Shown: one piece after another, positions 1-8,032 of the stretch
How positions within the stretch are numbered: the stretch's first letter is position 1
Layout of the letters: each line of letters starts with the position of its first letter
Assembly (NCBI GenBank): GCA_029261535.1
Contig: JAJDBF010000037.1
Span: forward strand, 29,643-93,642
DNA length: 64,000 nucleotides
Source: Nitrospinaceae bacterium
GTDB taxonomy: Bacteria > Nitrospinota > Nitrospinia > Nitrospinales > Nitrospinaceae
Direction of reading: 5' to 3'
Program-made: the position numbers and the translations under genes
The notes under the pieces: generated by a model
What the model saw: the letters and a program-made list of their open reading frames with translations, nothing else
Database searches by the model: none
What the model was told of the DNA's origin: nothing

Positions 1-1304
1 AAATCGAAAAGGAAATTGGTGGCAACATCCGTTACCTTATCAATAACATTGTTGAATGTAACGCCGTCCTGATTTAGGAGTTTATAAATGAAATTTCCGG
101 CGACCGCAGGAAGGGCCAAAACCCCGACTGGTCCCATAGCGACATACGATAAACCGTTTGCAACTGTTATAAGGCTGTCACTCAACCATTCATTGCCGTC
201 AAGGGATAAAACCGAATTTAAATCAACCCCATCCAATATCCCATGGAGCCAGTCGATACTATTAATTTTGAAAAAATCACTTGGCTCATCTCTTGATTCC
301 GTTTCATTAAGTGCATCTTCTGGAACCCAGTTTTCTGGTGCTGACTTCACACCATCCCTAATAAATCGGCTATCAATTAAATTACTTATGGGGGTGGTAA
401 AACTTTGCCCGCTCGGCGTGATCACTTCTATAGTGTTAAATTTATTATCGTGTCCCGAAAGAAGCTGCCCCTCCAATGTAACCAGAAGCTGACCTTCTGT
501 ATTGTAGACATTCAGACCACCAAAACCGTTACCACTAAACAAAAGATCATCAGGGGCCATGCCCTTAATCACAAGTTTGTCAATACTGCCCGTATTATTA
601 TCTGCTACGATATCTATTGGCGTAAATGGATCAATTCGATCCGAAAAATTACTGAGATCAATGACAAATTCTGTATCGCCAGTCCCATAATCTATTACAT
701 TTCGAACATTATCATCAAAGAGGAATATTGTCTGGTCAGCGGTTCCTGTTATATACCAGTCTTCAAGACCTGGGTAATTATCCGGGTTGAATACCTCACC
801 AGTGGTGCTGTTAATTGGTAGCGTGTTATAAATATTTATGTTGGCTCCAGCAGATAATATTACTCCGATGGTTGCGTTGCTATTGTGGTTAATGGCAGAG
901 TACGGGACATCCGTAATAATACGTCCTTGGGAATCTATTTGGCCATTGCCCAAGGCATTTGCGTAAGATAAAAGGCCTTGCCAAACGCCATCTACAGTTT
1001 GTCCAGTATTTAGGACGAGATCGGTATAATTTCTGGCTTCAGGCGTTAAGCCAGTGGCCTCAGTAAAATTATCGGCGGATTTGCCTAGTTCAAACCCAAC
1101 CTCTATTTTTATATTTCCAGAGTCTGTTAAAATATCACTACCAGAAAAACCGCCGCGTATAACAAACTGATCACCGATCGTGTTCTTTTGTCCATCTAAG
1201 TCATAAATCAAATAGAGGTGATCCTTGGTTGTATCGATCGGCCCAAGAAGGGTATCGGCAATAACATCCTTCGAGCCAATAAATATTTTTGAATCTTGCC
1301 CCAT
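1..1304 (-). CDS. Large secreted RTX/calcium-binding-like protein, N-terminal part (runs off left edge)
   Basis: The minus strand is open from an ATG at 1304 to the window edge, giving 434 residues without a stop. The product has no signal peptide and is rich in Asp, Asn, Gly and Thr with few Cys. It contains beta-strand-like stretches such as GTADQTIFLFDDNVRNVIDY near residues 190-215. This composition resembles type I-secreted hemolysin/RTX-type proteins, although the diagnostic GGxGxD nonapeptides would lie beyond the edge if present. The start follows an AGGGAG ribosome site inside the end of the upstream gene, whose stop is only two bases away, so the two are translationally linked. No ABC or MFP secretion genes are visible. 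The family assignment is inference from composition; the reading frame itself is clear. Confidence 0.6.
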   Translation of the reverse strand, partial: MGQDSKIFIGSKDVIADTLLGPIDTTKDHLYLIYDLDGQKNTIGDQFVIRGGFSGSDILTDSGNIKIEVGFELGKSADNFTEATGLTPEARNYTDLVLNTGQTVDGVWQGLLSYANALGNGQIDSQGRIITDVPYSAINHNSNATIGVILSAGANINIYNTLPINSTTGEVFNPDNYPGLEDWYITGTADQTIFLFDDNVRNVIDYGTGDTEFVIDLSNFSDRIDPFTPIDIVADNNTGSIDKLVIKGMAPDDLLFSGNGFGGLNVYNTEGQLLVTLEGQLLSGHDNKFNTIEVITPSGQSFTTPISNLIDSRFIRDGVKSAPENWVPEDALNETESRDEPSDFFKINSIDWLHGILDGVDLNSVLSLDGNEWLSDSLITVANGLSYVAMGPVGVLALPAVAGNFIYKLLNQDGVTFNNVIDKVTDVATNFLFD

Positions 1305-1306
1305 TT

Positions 1307-1807
1307 CTATTCTCCCTGCTTCGATGAGTAAACAACACGCATGCCTAAATGCATTTCTTTTATCCTGACATCACTGTCATAAACAATATTGACGACTGTT
1401 CCTGATATGTTGGTAAAGCCATATTTTATGTATGAAAAATTATTGCACCCTGGATTTGTTGTTTCGATCGCCTCTGCTTTGTGAACAAGAATTTGATCAA
1501 CCTTTCCCTTTAATGTTCCTGGCGGAAACATAACCTCAAGTGCTTTGTACAGATCTTCTTCGTTACCTTTTTTACTCGAATAATCCTCAAACCTAAATTC
1601 CATTGGATTAAATCCGGGATCGGTTGGGTCGGTTATTTTCATGGCATCAGAGATTGCATTCGATACAAACATAACGGCAATAACGACCAACAAGGCAGTC
1701 AAAAAACTCGTCTTTGGTCGTTTGTGTATTCCGCTTACAATATTTCTTGTGGCTTTTTTCATCTTCAAAATCCTTTGATCTTTGAGTTGCGTCGTAACTG
1801 AACCCAT
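1307..1807 (-). CDS. Small single-span membrane protein upstream of the RTX-like gene
   Basis: This 166-aa protein has a basic N-terminus, one hydrophobic segment (FLTALLVVIAVMFVSNAI, about residues 35-52) and a soluble C-terminal region with one Cys (NPGCNNF). I do not recognise the family. I chose the ATG at 1807 because AGAGGA lies 9 bases upstream; a GTG at 1834 would extend it by nine residues but sits before that ribosome site. It ends two bases before the RTX-like gene, so they form an operon, and it could be an inner-membrane partner of that secreted protein. That role is inferred only from position. Confidence 0.6.
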   Translation of the reverse strand: MGSVTTQLKDQRILKMKKATRNIVSGIHKRPKTSFLTALLVVIAVMFVSNAISDAMKITDPTDPGFNPMEFRFEDYSSKKGNEEDLYKALEVMFPPGTLKGKVDQILVHKAEAIETTNPGCNNFSYIKYGFTNISGTVVNIVYDSDVRIKEMHLGMRVVYSSKQGE

Positions 1808-1947
1808 ATGATCAATTCCTCTTTCCTTTGTCACGCACCTTATTTCCGGCTTTCTTTACAATTGCCCAATTAGGCCTAATTGAACCATTCCCCATATCGG
1901 TTAGTGATGTCAAGGAAAATGTTCCCCAGAATGGTTAGGAGGGAAAA

Positions 1948-2271
1948 ATGAACAATAAAATAAAGGAACTCCGGGAAGAAAAAGGCTTGTCTCAACAGGA
2001 CCTGGCCGACAGAGCGCATACGTCTTTCCAACAAATATCAAAGCTGGAAAAAGGCGAGCGCACATTAACACCCGCCTGGGCCAAAAGGCTTGCGAAAGCT
2101 TTAGACACCGAACCTATTCAGGTGGCTCCTGAACTGGCAGATGTGTTGCAGGCCGGTTATTCGCAGAAAACAATAAAACTTGCGAAGAAGCTTTCAGAAA
2201 TGGAAGACAAAAGTCAGGCGGCCTATGAGAAGATTGAAAAACTCATTCAGGATTTTGAGGACAAAGAATAA
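1948..2271 (+). CDS. Xre-family helix-turn-helix regulator
   Basis: A 107-aa protein with an N-terminal HTH_3/Xre domain (about residues 4-58: IKELREEKGLSQQDLADRAH, then FQQISKLEKGER) followed by a short charged, probably helical tail (about 75-107). Such small regulators usually bind their own promoter as dimers. An excellent GGAGGG ribosome site precedes the ATG. It is transcribed towards the small gene at 2326-2580 and away from the RTX-like pair, so it may control the divergent promoter between 1808 and 1947. Target and ligand cannot be read from the sequence. Confidence 0.85.
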   Translation: MNNKIKELREEKGLSQQDLADRAHTSFQQISKLEKGERTLTPAWAKRLAKALDTEPIQVAPELADVLQAGYSQKTIKLAKKLSEMEDKSQAAYEKIEKLIQDFEDKE

Positions 2272-2306
2272 AAAACCGCCCCGGCTGTGTGTGGGAACCG
2301 GGGCGG
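2270..2306 (-). terminator. Rho-independent terminator
   Basis: A perfect 9-bp stem, CCGCCCCGG at 2276-2284 against CCGGGGCGG at 2298-2306, is followed on the minus strand by a run of T. It fits termination of the minus-strand gene at 2326-2580; on the plus strand there is no T-run after the stem. Confidence 0.8.
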
Positions 2307-2325
2307 GATATAGTGTGTGGGGTAA

Positions 2326-2580
2326 TCATGCAGCTTTTCTGTGCTGTTCTTCTTTAAAACACTCTCTGTAAATCTCCAGCGACACCCTGATTTCGCCGTT
2401 CATCCGTCTTACATTTAAGGCGTGAAATGTCTTTCCCATCGGGCCTTTGGCTTCTTTAAGAAGCTGCCTTTCCAGGCGACACGCCATGAGCTTCATCTGC
2501 ACGTAAGTCCGGCACGAATCCGTCAATAACGCATAAAACAGGATATTCTCGCCCTCCATAGGGCCTATTAAATCTTCCAT
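2326..2580 (-). CDS. Small hypothetical protein
   Basis: An 84-aa soluble protein rich in Met, Glu, Arg and Lys (MEDLIGPMEGENILFYALLT at its start), predicted mostly helical, with no family I recognise. The ATG at 2580 is preferred because TGGAG lies 9 bases upstream; the GTG at 2595 and ATG at 2586 are too close to that site. A strong terminator follows. It faces the Xre gene at 1948-2271 and is divergent from the Xre/cyclodipeptide-synthase operon, which suggests an accessory gene of the mobile element. Confidence 0.55.
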   Translation of the reverse strand: MEDLIGPMEGENILFYALLTDSCRTYVQMKLMACRLERQLLKEAKGPMGKTFHALNVRRMNGEIRVSLEIYRECFKEEQHRKAA

Positions 2581-2687
2581 ACTCATTATCTCCACACATT
2601 GAAACTAACCAAATATTCACACAAAACTAATATTATTAGACTGTGTATAGTATTTCCGTAATGGGGTCAAGAAAAAAACTAAAAAAA

Positions 2688-2715
2688 TTAGACAAAATGG
2701 GCTAACTGTGATAAT
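2688..2715 (+). promoter_or_regulatory. Possible sigma70-type promoter of the Xre/CDPS operon
   Basis: TTAGAC at 2688-2693 and GATAAT at 2710-2715 are separated by 16 bp, 38 bp ahead of the start codon at 2754. The -35 match is moderate. The gap 2596-2753 is very AT-rich. Confidence 0.4.
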
Positions 2716-2753
2716 CCTCAAAAATAGGTTGGTAAAAAAATAAGTTTATGTAA

Positions 2754-3401
2754 ATGAAAATTATTACGAAGGAACAGATCAGAGCTGCGCGAGGACTTTT
2801 AGGCTGGTCACAAACCGAGCTGGCGGGGCGTGTGGGTGTATCACGTGACCTTATAAGCAAAGTTGAGATGGGCACGACAAGCGGTTCAAAGACTATATCC
2901 GCTATATACGACACTTTTGAACGCACTGGAATTGTCTTCAAGAAAGATGACGGGGTCAGCAGACCGAAAGCCTTGACAACTTTCATTGATGGGGATGACT
3001 GGTTCCTGAAACTACTGGATGATGTCCTGTTCACTTTAAAAGACTCCCCTGATCCTGAATTACTCGTCGATATGTCGGATGACCATAAATCACCGCCGGA
3101 GGTGGTCGCTAAATATCGCATCCTGAGAAAAGCGGGTATTCAGATGCGCCAGACAGTGGAACAAGGCAATACGTTCTTAATGGGACCAAATTGTGAATAT
3201 CGCTGGATACCCAAAGAATTTTATAAAAACTGGGTCACACTCATCTACGACAATAAGATTGCCTATAAAATCGCTGGGCAAGCAAAATGCAATCTTGTGG
3301 TGGATGCAGAACGGGCAGAAATAGAGCGCAACAAATTTAATCTGGCCTGGACTATGTTGCCTGAAATCACAGAAGGAAGCACTGCCAATGCCTTCTTTTA
3401 A
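2754..3401 (+). CDS. Xre-family regulator with a C-terminal sensor-like domain, paired with the CDPS gene
   Basis: The 215-aa product begins with an HTH_3/Xre domain (about residues 5-60: QIRAARGLLGWSQTELAGRV, then SRDLISKVEMG). A further domain (about 110-215) contains GPNCEYRWIPKEFYKNW and an aromatic/basic pattern that I cannot assign. The gene end overlaps the next start codon by 14 bases, so the two are translationally coupled. The simplest reading is a dedicated regulator of the cyclodipeptide synthase, possibly sensing a ligand through the C-terminal domain. That link rests on the overlap and not on known homology. The ribosome site is weak. Confidence 0.75.
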   Translation: MKIITKEQIRAARGLLGWSQTELAGRVGVSRDLISKVEMGTTSGSKTISAIYDTFERTGIVFKKDDGVSRPKALTTFIDGDDWFLKLLDDVLFTLKDSPDPELLVDMSDDHKSPPEVVAKYRILRKAGIQMRQTVEQGNTFLMGPNCEYRWIPKEFYKNWVTLIYDNKIAYKIAGQAKCNLVVDAERAEIERNKFNLAWTMLPEITEGSTANAFF

Positions 3402-4056
3402 TTACGAAGTAAAAATAAAGGAAAAGTCTGCTGACAGCGATACCGGACGACTTCTGATCTCGGTAGGGCAGCCTTATCATGAAGGCGAAAAGATGAAAGC
3501 GACACTGGGCTTTGCAAACAGGCGTTTTGATCGCGTTGTTATTCTCGCGAACGATACATTGCAGAGATTCAATTTGATCTATGAAGGTTGTACAGAGGAA
3601 GAAGCGCACAGAATATCCAGACATCGAGGTGACGAATGGTTAGAGCGAAACAACATCGCCGGGGAAGTCTATAGATGGGATGACTGGAAAGGACCGGGCT
3701 TTGCCGAAGTGCAGGACCGGGTTAATAATCTCTATCGCAAAAACAGCAGTTTTAGAAAAGAAGTAATAGAAACGGCGGAGAAAGTCTGGTCACGCTGCCA
3801 TAAGAATAACCCTGACCTTTATTCCCCTGAACGAAAAAACGAAGCTGTGACATTAAGTATAGATTATATTCTTGAAGAAACTGCCGTTCTATCACGGGCC
3901 TATGAAAAAATACCTGGGGTTAGCATCTATAAAGGTACTTTCTTAAAAATGTGGTCTGCCTTCACGCAGGAAGCCCCTGAAGACTTGCCCGGCCTGAAAA
4001 ATGCTCATTTCATGCGCATTGACTTCAGCCGGAAACAGCATGTTCTACAGGCCTAA
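3388..4056 (+). CDS. Probable tRNA-dependent cyclodipeptide synthase
   Basis: CDPSs join two aminoacyl-tRNAs into a cyclic dipeptide (diketopiperazine). The 222-aa length fits the family (AlbC is 239). Key positions can be aligned by eye with AlbC: LISVGQPYH (Ser25) with the ISAGNSYF segment bearing catalytic Ser37, DYILEE (Tyr160, Glu164) with Tyr178/Glu182, and SIYKG (Tyr181) with Tyr202; spacing is close throughout. The conserved EAHR...GDEWLERN block (about 72-88) is also family-like. Position 40 of AlbC (Asn) is Gln here, and no Pro follows Tyr181, so the subfamily and product are unclear. AGAAGGA precedes the ATG. No tailoring oxidase or methyltransferase sits nearby. The call rests on motifs only, without a search. 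Confidence 0.75.
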   Translation: MPSFNYEVKIKEKSADSDTGRLLISVGQPYHEGEKMKATLGFANRRFDRVVILANDTLQRFNLIYEGCTEEEAHRISRHRGDEWLERNNIAGEVYRWDDWKGPGFAEVQDRVNNLYRKNSSFRKEVIETAEKVWSRCHKNNPDLYSPERKNEAVTLSIDYILEETAVLSRAYEKIPGVSIYKGTFLKMWSAFTQEAPEDLPGLKNAHFMRIDFSRKQHVLQA

Positions 4057-4098
4057 ACCAGAAATATACCCCCCGCTTTTTCCATCTTATAATTATTG

Positions 4099-4125
4099 TT
4101 AAAAACCAGGCCTTAAAGGCCTGGT
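4099..4125 (-). terminator. Rho-independent terminator
   Basis: ACCAGGCC and GGCCTGGT form a perfect 8-bp stem at 4106-4125, followed on the minus strand by TTTTT. The stop codon of the small gene 4113-4316 lies inside the hairpin. Confidence 0.75.
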
Positions 4126-4316
4126 CTTGGTTTCCATTGACGGGAATGGCGCTGGTTAATCTCTCTTTGGAGATTCTCCAGTGACGCCAGACAATTGCGT
4201 CTTTCTGACGTGCCAGGACTTGTTTGTGCCAAGGATTTATGAAGCATTTGGAAAAGCTGGTGCAATTGAGCCAGATTAAGTTTTGCCAGTTCATGACGTG
4301 TCATGAGTTTTATCAT
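4113..4316 (-). CDS. Small hypothetical protein of the mobile element
   Basis: A 67-aa helical, basic protein starting MIKLMTRHELAKLNLAQLHQ, with Leu/Gln-rich amphipathic helices and a Ser/Arg-rich tail. An ideal GGAGG site sits six bases before the ATG and a strong terminator follows, so it is probably a real single-gene unit. I cannot name a family. Its size and composition are typical of small DNA-binding or regulatory proteins carried by integrative elements, but that is only a suggestion. Confidence 0.6.
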   Translation of the reverse strand: MIKLMTRHELAKLNLAQLHQLFQMLHKSLAQTSPGTSERRNCLASLENLQREINQRHSRQWKPRPGL

Positions 4317-4405
4317 CGTTTTCCTCCGTTTTGTCTTAAGCCCCGTATGTCGGTGCCTTTCTCACCACGCCGCGCCACAGGAAAGGAAACGCAGTTGGGG
4401 CCAAA

Positions 4406-4419
4406 ACGGTTAAAACCGT
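4406..4419. repeat. 14-bp perfect palindrome, possible operator
   Basis: ACGGTT-AA-AACCGT lies about 90 bp upstream of the start of the minus-strand gene 4113-4316. It could be an operator or a relaxase-type inverted repeat. Confidence 0.4.
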
Positions 4420-4673
4420 GATTAAAATTAAAAACGGAAGTGACACTGGCAAAGCTTGAGTTGTGCTGATTGCATTGCGTTAAACTTGCTGGACACCAGA
4501 CAAAACAATGGGAGGAAATGCGGTCTGTAAACGCCTTGGTCATTTAGGATTGAAAAGATTTGCTAAGGGACTTTGCCCCTCGCGCCTGCAAGGCATCCCC
4601 ACGTATCCCTAAAGGGAACCCTCGTGCGGAGCCTCCTTGCAGTTGCTACCCCTACTCTTCGCCAGAGCGGCAG

Positions 4674-4695
4674 GGTTGCAGGAGCAACCTTTTTT
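4674..4695 (+). terminator. Plus-strand terminator with no upstream gene
   Basis: GGTTGC-AGGA-GCAACC followed by six T forms a textbook intrinsic terminator. No plus-strand gene precedes it within 600 bp. Confidence 0.7.
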
Positions 4696-4845
4696 AAGTT
4701 TGGAAGGTGAAAATTATCTAATTGTAAAAACTAAGACATTATCTGATAGACAGTGTAATATTTCGAATGATCGGATTCGACCCAAAGCGGGCATTGAAGC
4801 CAAGATTCGGTGCAGTAGAAAAATAATTAAAGTAAGGATGATATT

Positions 4846-6531
4846 TTGCAGCTCATTAATTTTTCGGTAACAAACTATAGAAGCATTACAGCGGCTCATA
4901 AAATAGCTGTTTCAGATACAACAGTTCTCATAGGAAAAAATAATGAGGGTAAATCAAATTTACTCAAGTCACTACAAGTAGCTATGGAATTATTGCAAGA
5001 ACATGCGCTTAGTGAGGGCCGTGGTCGTCGCAGATTTTATAGAGAAGAGGCTGGTATATATCATTGGAAAAGAGACTTTCCAATTCAATTACAAGATCGT
5101 AAGGCTGCTAACCAAACCATTTTTAGATTGGAATTTTTATTAACAGACCAAGAAATTGAAGAGTTCAAAACAGCAATTGGTACAAATCTTAATGGCTCGC
5201 TACCTCTTGAGCTTCGAATAGGAAAAGATAATGAGGCAGATATTCAGCTAAAAAAACCCGGTAAAAACACAAAAACATTATCTAAAAAGTCGGGTAAAAT
5301 TGCTGAATTTATTGCAAAAAGAATATACTTTAATTACATACCTGCGGTTAGAACAGATAAAGAAGTGATTGAAGTAATTAGCAAAATGCTATCTCATGAG
5401 CTTAGAATATTAGAGCAGGATAATAATTATAAAAAAGCTCTTAAGGTGATTAAGGAGTTGCAACAACCAATTCTTGATGAGTTAGCCTCCAATCTAGAAA
5501 AACCTTTGCAAGAATTTCTTCCGTCTATTAAAGAAGTAAAAATAGAAATGCCAGAATCAAGTAGACGAATGGGGGTTAGGCAAGATTTTAATGTTGTTAT
5601 TGATGATGGAACACCTACAAACATCGCCTATAAAGGAGATGGAGTTAAAAGCCTCGCTGCACTTGGAATGTTAAAAAATAAACGTTCTCACAAAGGCGCT
5701 TCGATAATCGCTATCGAGGAACCAGAATCTCACTTACATCCCGGGGCGATACATCAGTTAAACGAAATAATTAAGTCATTATCTGAAAGTAATCAGGTAA
5801 TAATAACAACTCATAATCCACTCTTTGTGGACCGTTCTGATATTAGATCAAATATAATTATTAGTAATGGAAAAGCGACTCCTGCAAAAAATGTGAATAG
5901 TATTCGCGATTTACTCGGTATCAAAGCATCCGATAATCTCACTAATGCAAGTTATGCTCTCGTAGTGGAAGGTACAGAAGATGTTGTTTCACTAAAAGCA
6001 ATCCTTCCTACACTAAGCCCTAAAATAGGAAAAGCATTAAAGAACAATATTATTGTTATTGAACCAATAGGTGGTGCGGGCAATCTCTCCTATAAGTTGT
6101 CTTTGTTAAAAACATCATTATGCGAGACTCATACATTATTGGATAATGACAATGCAGGAAGAACAGCATTCGAAAAAGCCGAACGTGATTCACTAACCTC
6201 CACTGCTGACTGTACTATGATTAATTGCCAAGGCATGAAAGACACTGAATTTGAGGACTGCCTTGCACTCGATGTTTATAAAGAGGATGTTCTTAATGAG
6301 TATGATGTCGACCTTGAAGGTATCAAATTGATTAAAAATAAAAAGTGGTCTGAACGGGTGAAAATGGTTTTTGAACATCAGGGTAAAATGTGGAGCGACA
6401 GTCTATTAATGCAGATAAAAAACACTGTATCAAAATCTGTCCTCAATAATCCTAAGAATTCCTTAGATGAAAATAAACGTAACGCAATAGATGCTCTTGT
6501 AGCTTCATTAGAACGAAAAATTAAGGGTTAA
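4846..6531 (+). CDS. OLD-family ATP-dependent endonuclease (class 1-like)
   Basis: A 561-aa fusion of an ABC-type ATPase and a Toprim nuclease. Walker A is GKNNEGKS (residues 30-37), and the Walker B/D-loop region is AIEEPESHLHP followed by ITTHNP (about 287-320). The Toprim half shows VVEGTEDV (about 369-377) and LLDNDNAG (about 430-437), the metal-binding acidic clusters. OLD nucleases act in phage exclusion and plasmid or DNA defence. No UvrD-like helicase follows, so this is not a Gabija pair as arranged here. The start is TTG at 4846 with TAAGGA upstream; no in-frame ATG fits better. It is much more AT-rich than its neighbours, consistent with recent acquisition, and is followed by its own terminator. 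Confidence 0.85.
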   Translation: MQLINFSVTNYRSITAAHKIAVSDTTVLIGKNNEGKSNLLKSLQVAMELLQEHALSEGRGRRRFYREEAGIYHWKRDFPIQLQDRKAANQTIFRLEFLLTDQEIEEFKTAIGTNLNGSLPLELRIGKDNEADIQLKKPGKNTKTLSKKSGKIAEFIAKRIYFNYIPAVRTDKEVIEVISKMLSHELRILEQDNNYKKALKVIKELQQPILDELASNLEKPLQEFLPSIKEVKIEMPESSRRMGVRQDFNVVIDDGTPTNIAYKGDGVKSLAALGMLKNKRSHKGASIIAIEEPESHLHPGAIHQLNEIIKSLSESNQVIITTHNPLFVDRSDIRSNIIISNGKATPAKNVNSIRDLLGIKASDNLTNASYALVVEGTEDVVSLKAILPTLSPKIGKALKNNIIVIEPIGGAGNLSYKLSLLKTSLCETHTLLDNDNAGRTAFEKAERDSLTSTADCTMINCQGMKDTEFEDCLALDVYKEDVLNEYDVDLEGIKLIKNKKWSERVKMVFEHQGKMWSDSLLMQIKNTVSKSVLNNPKNSLDENKRNAIDALVASLERKIKG

Positions 6532-6546
6532 TGAAGTAAAGAACGT

Positions 6547-6571
6547 CCGCTTTTGGCCGAAAGCGGTCTTT
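6547..6571 (+). terminator. Rho-independent terminator after the OLD gene
   Basis: CCGCTTT (6547-6553) pairs with AAAGCGG (6560-6566) and is followed by TCTTT. It lies 16 bases after the OLD stop codon. Confidence 0.7.
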
Positions 6572-6631
6572 GAGAGCTAAAGGAAGTCTGATACTGTCTG
6601 TCAGATAAAATGCCGACAAATATAATTTAAT

Positions 6632-7339
6632 CTAACTCATTGCCTGATTGAAATCCTGAGTGATGGATGGCTTCTGTGTTTGCGGGAGAGATTGGCCGTG
6701 ATCTTTGAAGACTTCATTTATAAGCCGGTGTTCGGCTGTGTCTATACGTGCAAGACGTTCACGTTGCTTTTTGAAAACATCTCTTTCAGGATTCTTTGAT
6801 TCCTTATCTTGCGCACTTTTAATCCATTGCTCTTTGTGCTGAAAAAAATGTTTCCTGGATTTTGTGCGAATGGACTGTGTGCGATTGACAATGGCATGAA
6901 CTTTTGATTTTAAGTCCGTAGGTTTTTGAATTCTTTCCCTACCTGATACCAATTGCAGTTTCATTTTTTGTTCGGTTTTGGAAAGTTGTTCTAACCTGTT
7001 TCTAATCCGATCATTAACTCGCCTTCGTGCTTCTTCGATATATGAAATATTGTTAGGCTGATTGAGTGCCCATTTTGGGGCCGGATGATTTAATACAGGA
7101 AGCTGATCTTTTTCAAATTGTTTAAGCACTTCTTTTGCCACCCAAGTTTTTCGATGCTTTTTACAATGTTGAATTAGTTTTAGGCGAAGAGCCTTTGCGC
7201 GGCTTTCAATATTTATTTCCTGTTTAATTTTATTTAGATCGCCTTGAATCTTTTTCCAAATTTCTGGATTGGCGTTATCAAAAGCTCTTTTGGAATGATG
7301 TTTTAATATTTCTAAATTCTTTGAGTCGTTCGTTGTCAT
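6632..7339 (-). CDS. Basic coiled-coil-like hypothetical protein
   Basis: A 235-aa very basic protein, rich in Lys, Arg, Gln and Glu with long helical, coiled-coil-like stretches (for example about residues 100-135). No enzymatic motif or membrane segment is visible. AAGGAGA precedes the ATG. It is divergent from the gene at 7400-7702, with a 60-bp shared promoter gap, and lies close to the coupling-protein operon. A nucleic-acid-binding accessory (relaxosome-like) role is possible from charge and context only. Confidence 0.6.
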   Translation of the reverse strand: MTTNDSKNLEILKHHSKRAFDNANPEIWKKIQGDLNKIKQEINIESRAKALRLKLIQHCKKHRKTWVAKEVLKQFEKDQLPVLNHPAPKWALNQPNNISYIEEARRRVNDRIRNRLEQLSKTEQKMKLQLVSGRERIQKPTDLKSKVHAIVNRTQSIRTKSRKHFFQHKEQWIKSAQDKESKNPERDVFKKQRERLARIDTAEHRLINEVFKDHGQSLPQTQKPSITQDFNQAMS

Positions 7340-7399
7340 AAGGTTCTCCTTATGCTGGGAAACTTGCAGAGGATTCTTTTTCTCTGCTAGAGTGGTTTC

Positions 7400-7702
7400 A
7401 TGTTTGATGAAAATCCCGCCAACCAGAATGCTTCTCTTTCCAGCCTGACAAGGAATCCAAAGCGCGAGTTAGCGCAAGCGGAGATTGCGACCCTGCTCAC
7501 TGAACTTGAGAGCCATTATGAAATTCCACCCTCTATGCTGGCAGAGTTACTGTTTGAATTCCTGATGATCGAAATGGAACCGGATGATCCTATTACACCT
7601 CAAAGTGCTACAGTTTGGTTCGCTCAATTAAATCGCTTTAAAGATGCGCTTCAATCCAAAATTGATCGGATTGAGAATCTTTATGAAGACGTTCAAAACT
7701 GA
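7400..7702 (+). CDS. Small acidic hypothetical protein
   Basis: A 100-aa acidic, helical, soluble protein (SLTRNPKRELAQAEIATLLT near the start, ending KIDRIENLYEDVQN). No family recognised. It runs divergently from the basic protein at 6632-7339 and overlaps by ten bases the end of the convergent membrane-protein operon. Its opposite charge to the divergent neighbour makes a partnership conceivable, but nothing proves it. The ribosome site is poor, so the start is less certain. Confidence 0.5.
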   Translation: MFDENPANQNASLSSLTRNPKRELAQAEIATLLTELESHYEIPPSMLAELLFEFLMIEMEPDDPITPQSATVWFAQLNRFKDALQSKIDRIENLYEDVQN

Positions 7703-8013
7703 GATTTCTTTTCTATGAAGGCGATGATGGGACAATCGTGGCCAAAAACTTTTTGAACACTGCCATGAATTCCAAAATAATGACACTCGGTGTAGTATCG
7801 ATTTTCAGCAGCAAAAGGACCCGTAAATTTATAGACAAGCCGCAAATGCGGTGTCTTGGGTAAAAGAAACATAACAGCAATAACAATAATCGGTAGCAGT
7901 GGAGAAAAACTTCGGAGAAATGACATACAAAACCTCCACATTATTTGAAAACATTTTGCGATCCTAGAACCACTTTGGGATCTTATATATCCTGTGACTC
8001 TTGCTTTTTTCAT
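7693..8013 (-). CDS. Small membrane protein, last gene of the coupling-protein operon
   Basis: A 106-aa protein with a basic N-terminus, one hydrophobic span (LLPIIVIAVMFLL, about residues 39-51) and a soluble tail with Cys and His residues (TECHYFGIHG, FGHDCP). AAGGAAA stands before the ATG. It is the distal member of a minus-strand run of six genes that starts at 12588. The tail could bind metal or form disulfides if exported; no family recognised. Confidence 0.6.
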   Translation of the reverse strand: MKKARVTGYIRSQSGSRIAKCFQIMWRFCMSFLRSFSPLLPIIVIAVMFLLPKTPHLRLVYKFTGPFAAENRYYTECHYFGIHGSVQKVFGHDCPIIAFIEKKSQF

Positions 8014-8032
8014 TTCTGTTTCCTTTTAAGAT

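Larger units (their letters stand above)
4317..4845. other. Gene-poor 529-bp gap with palindrome and plus-strand terminator
   Basis: No convincing coding frame occurs between the small gene and the OLD nuclease. It holds a 14-bp perfect palindrome (ACGGTTAAAACCGT, 4406-4419), a GC-rich stretch (about 4560-4690) and a rho-independent terminator (4674-4695). A small RNA, or an origin of transfer for the element, would fit such a layout; neither is shown. Confidence 0.5.

Noticed and set aside
88..821. Plus-strand open frames at the left edge
   Set aside because: They run antisense to a continuous minus-strand frame of 434 codons with a good start and ribosome site; their composition is not protein-like.
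4313..4543. Minus-strand 76-codon frame that overlaps the 67-aa gene by ATGA
   Set aside because: The composition is odd, no ribosome site precedes it, and its end merely contains the ribosome site of the next gene.
4846..7702. Gabija or PARIS-like two-gene defence system
   Set aside because: The ATPase and Toprim parts are fused in one protein and no UvrD-like helicase or second defence subunit follows.
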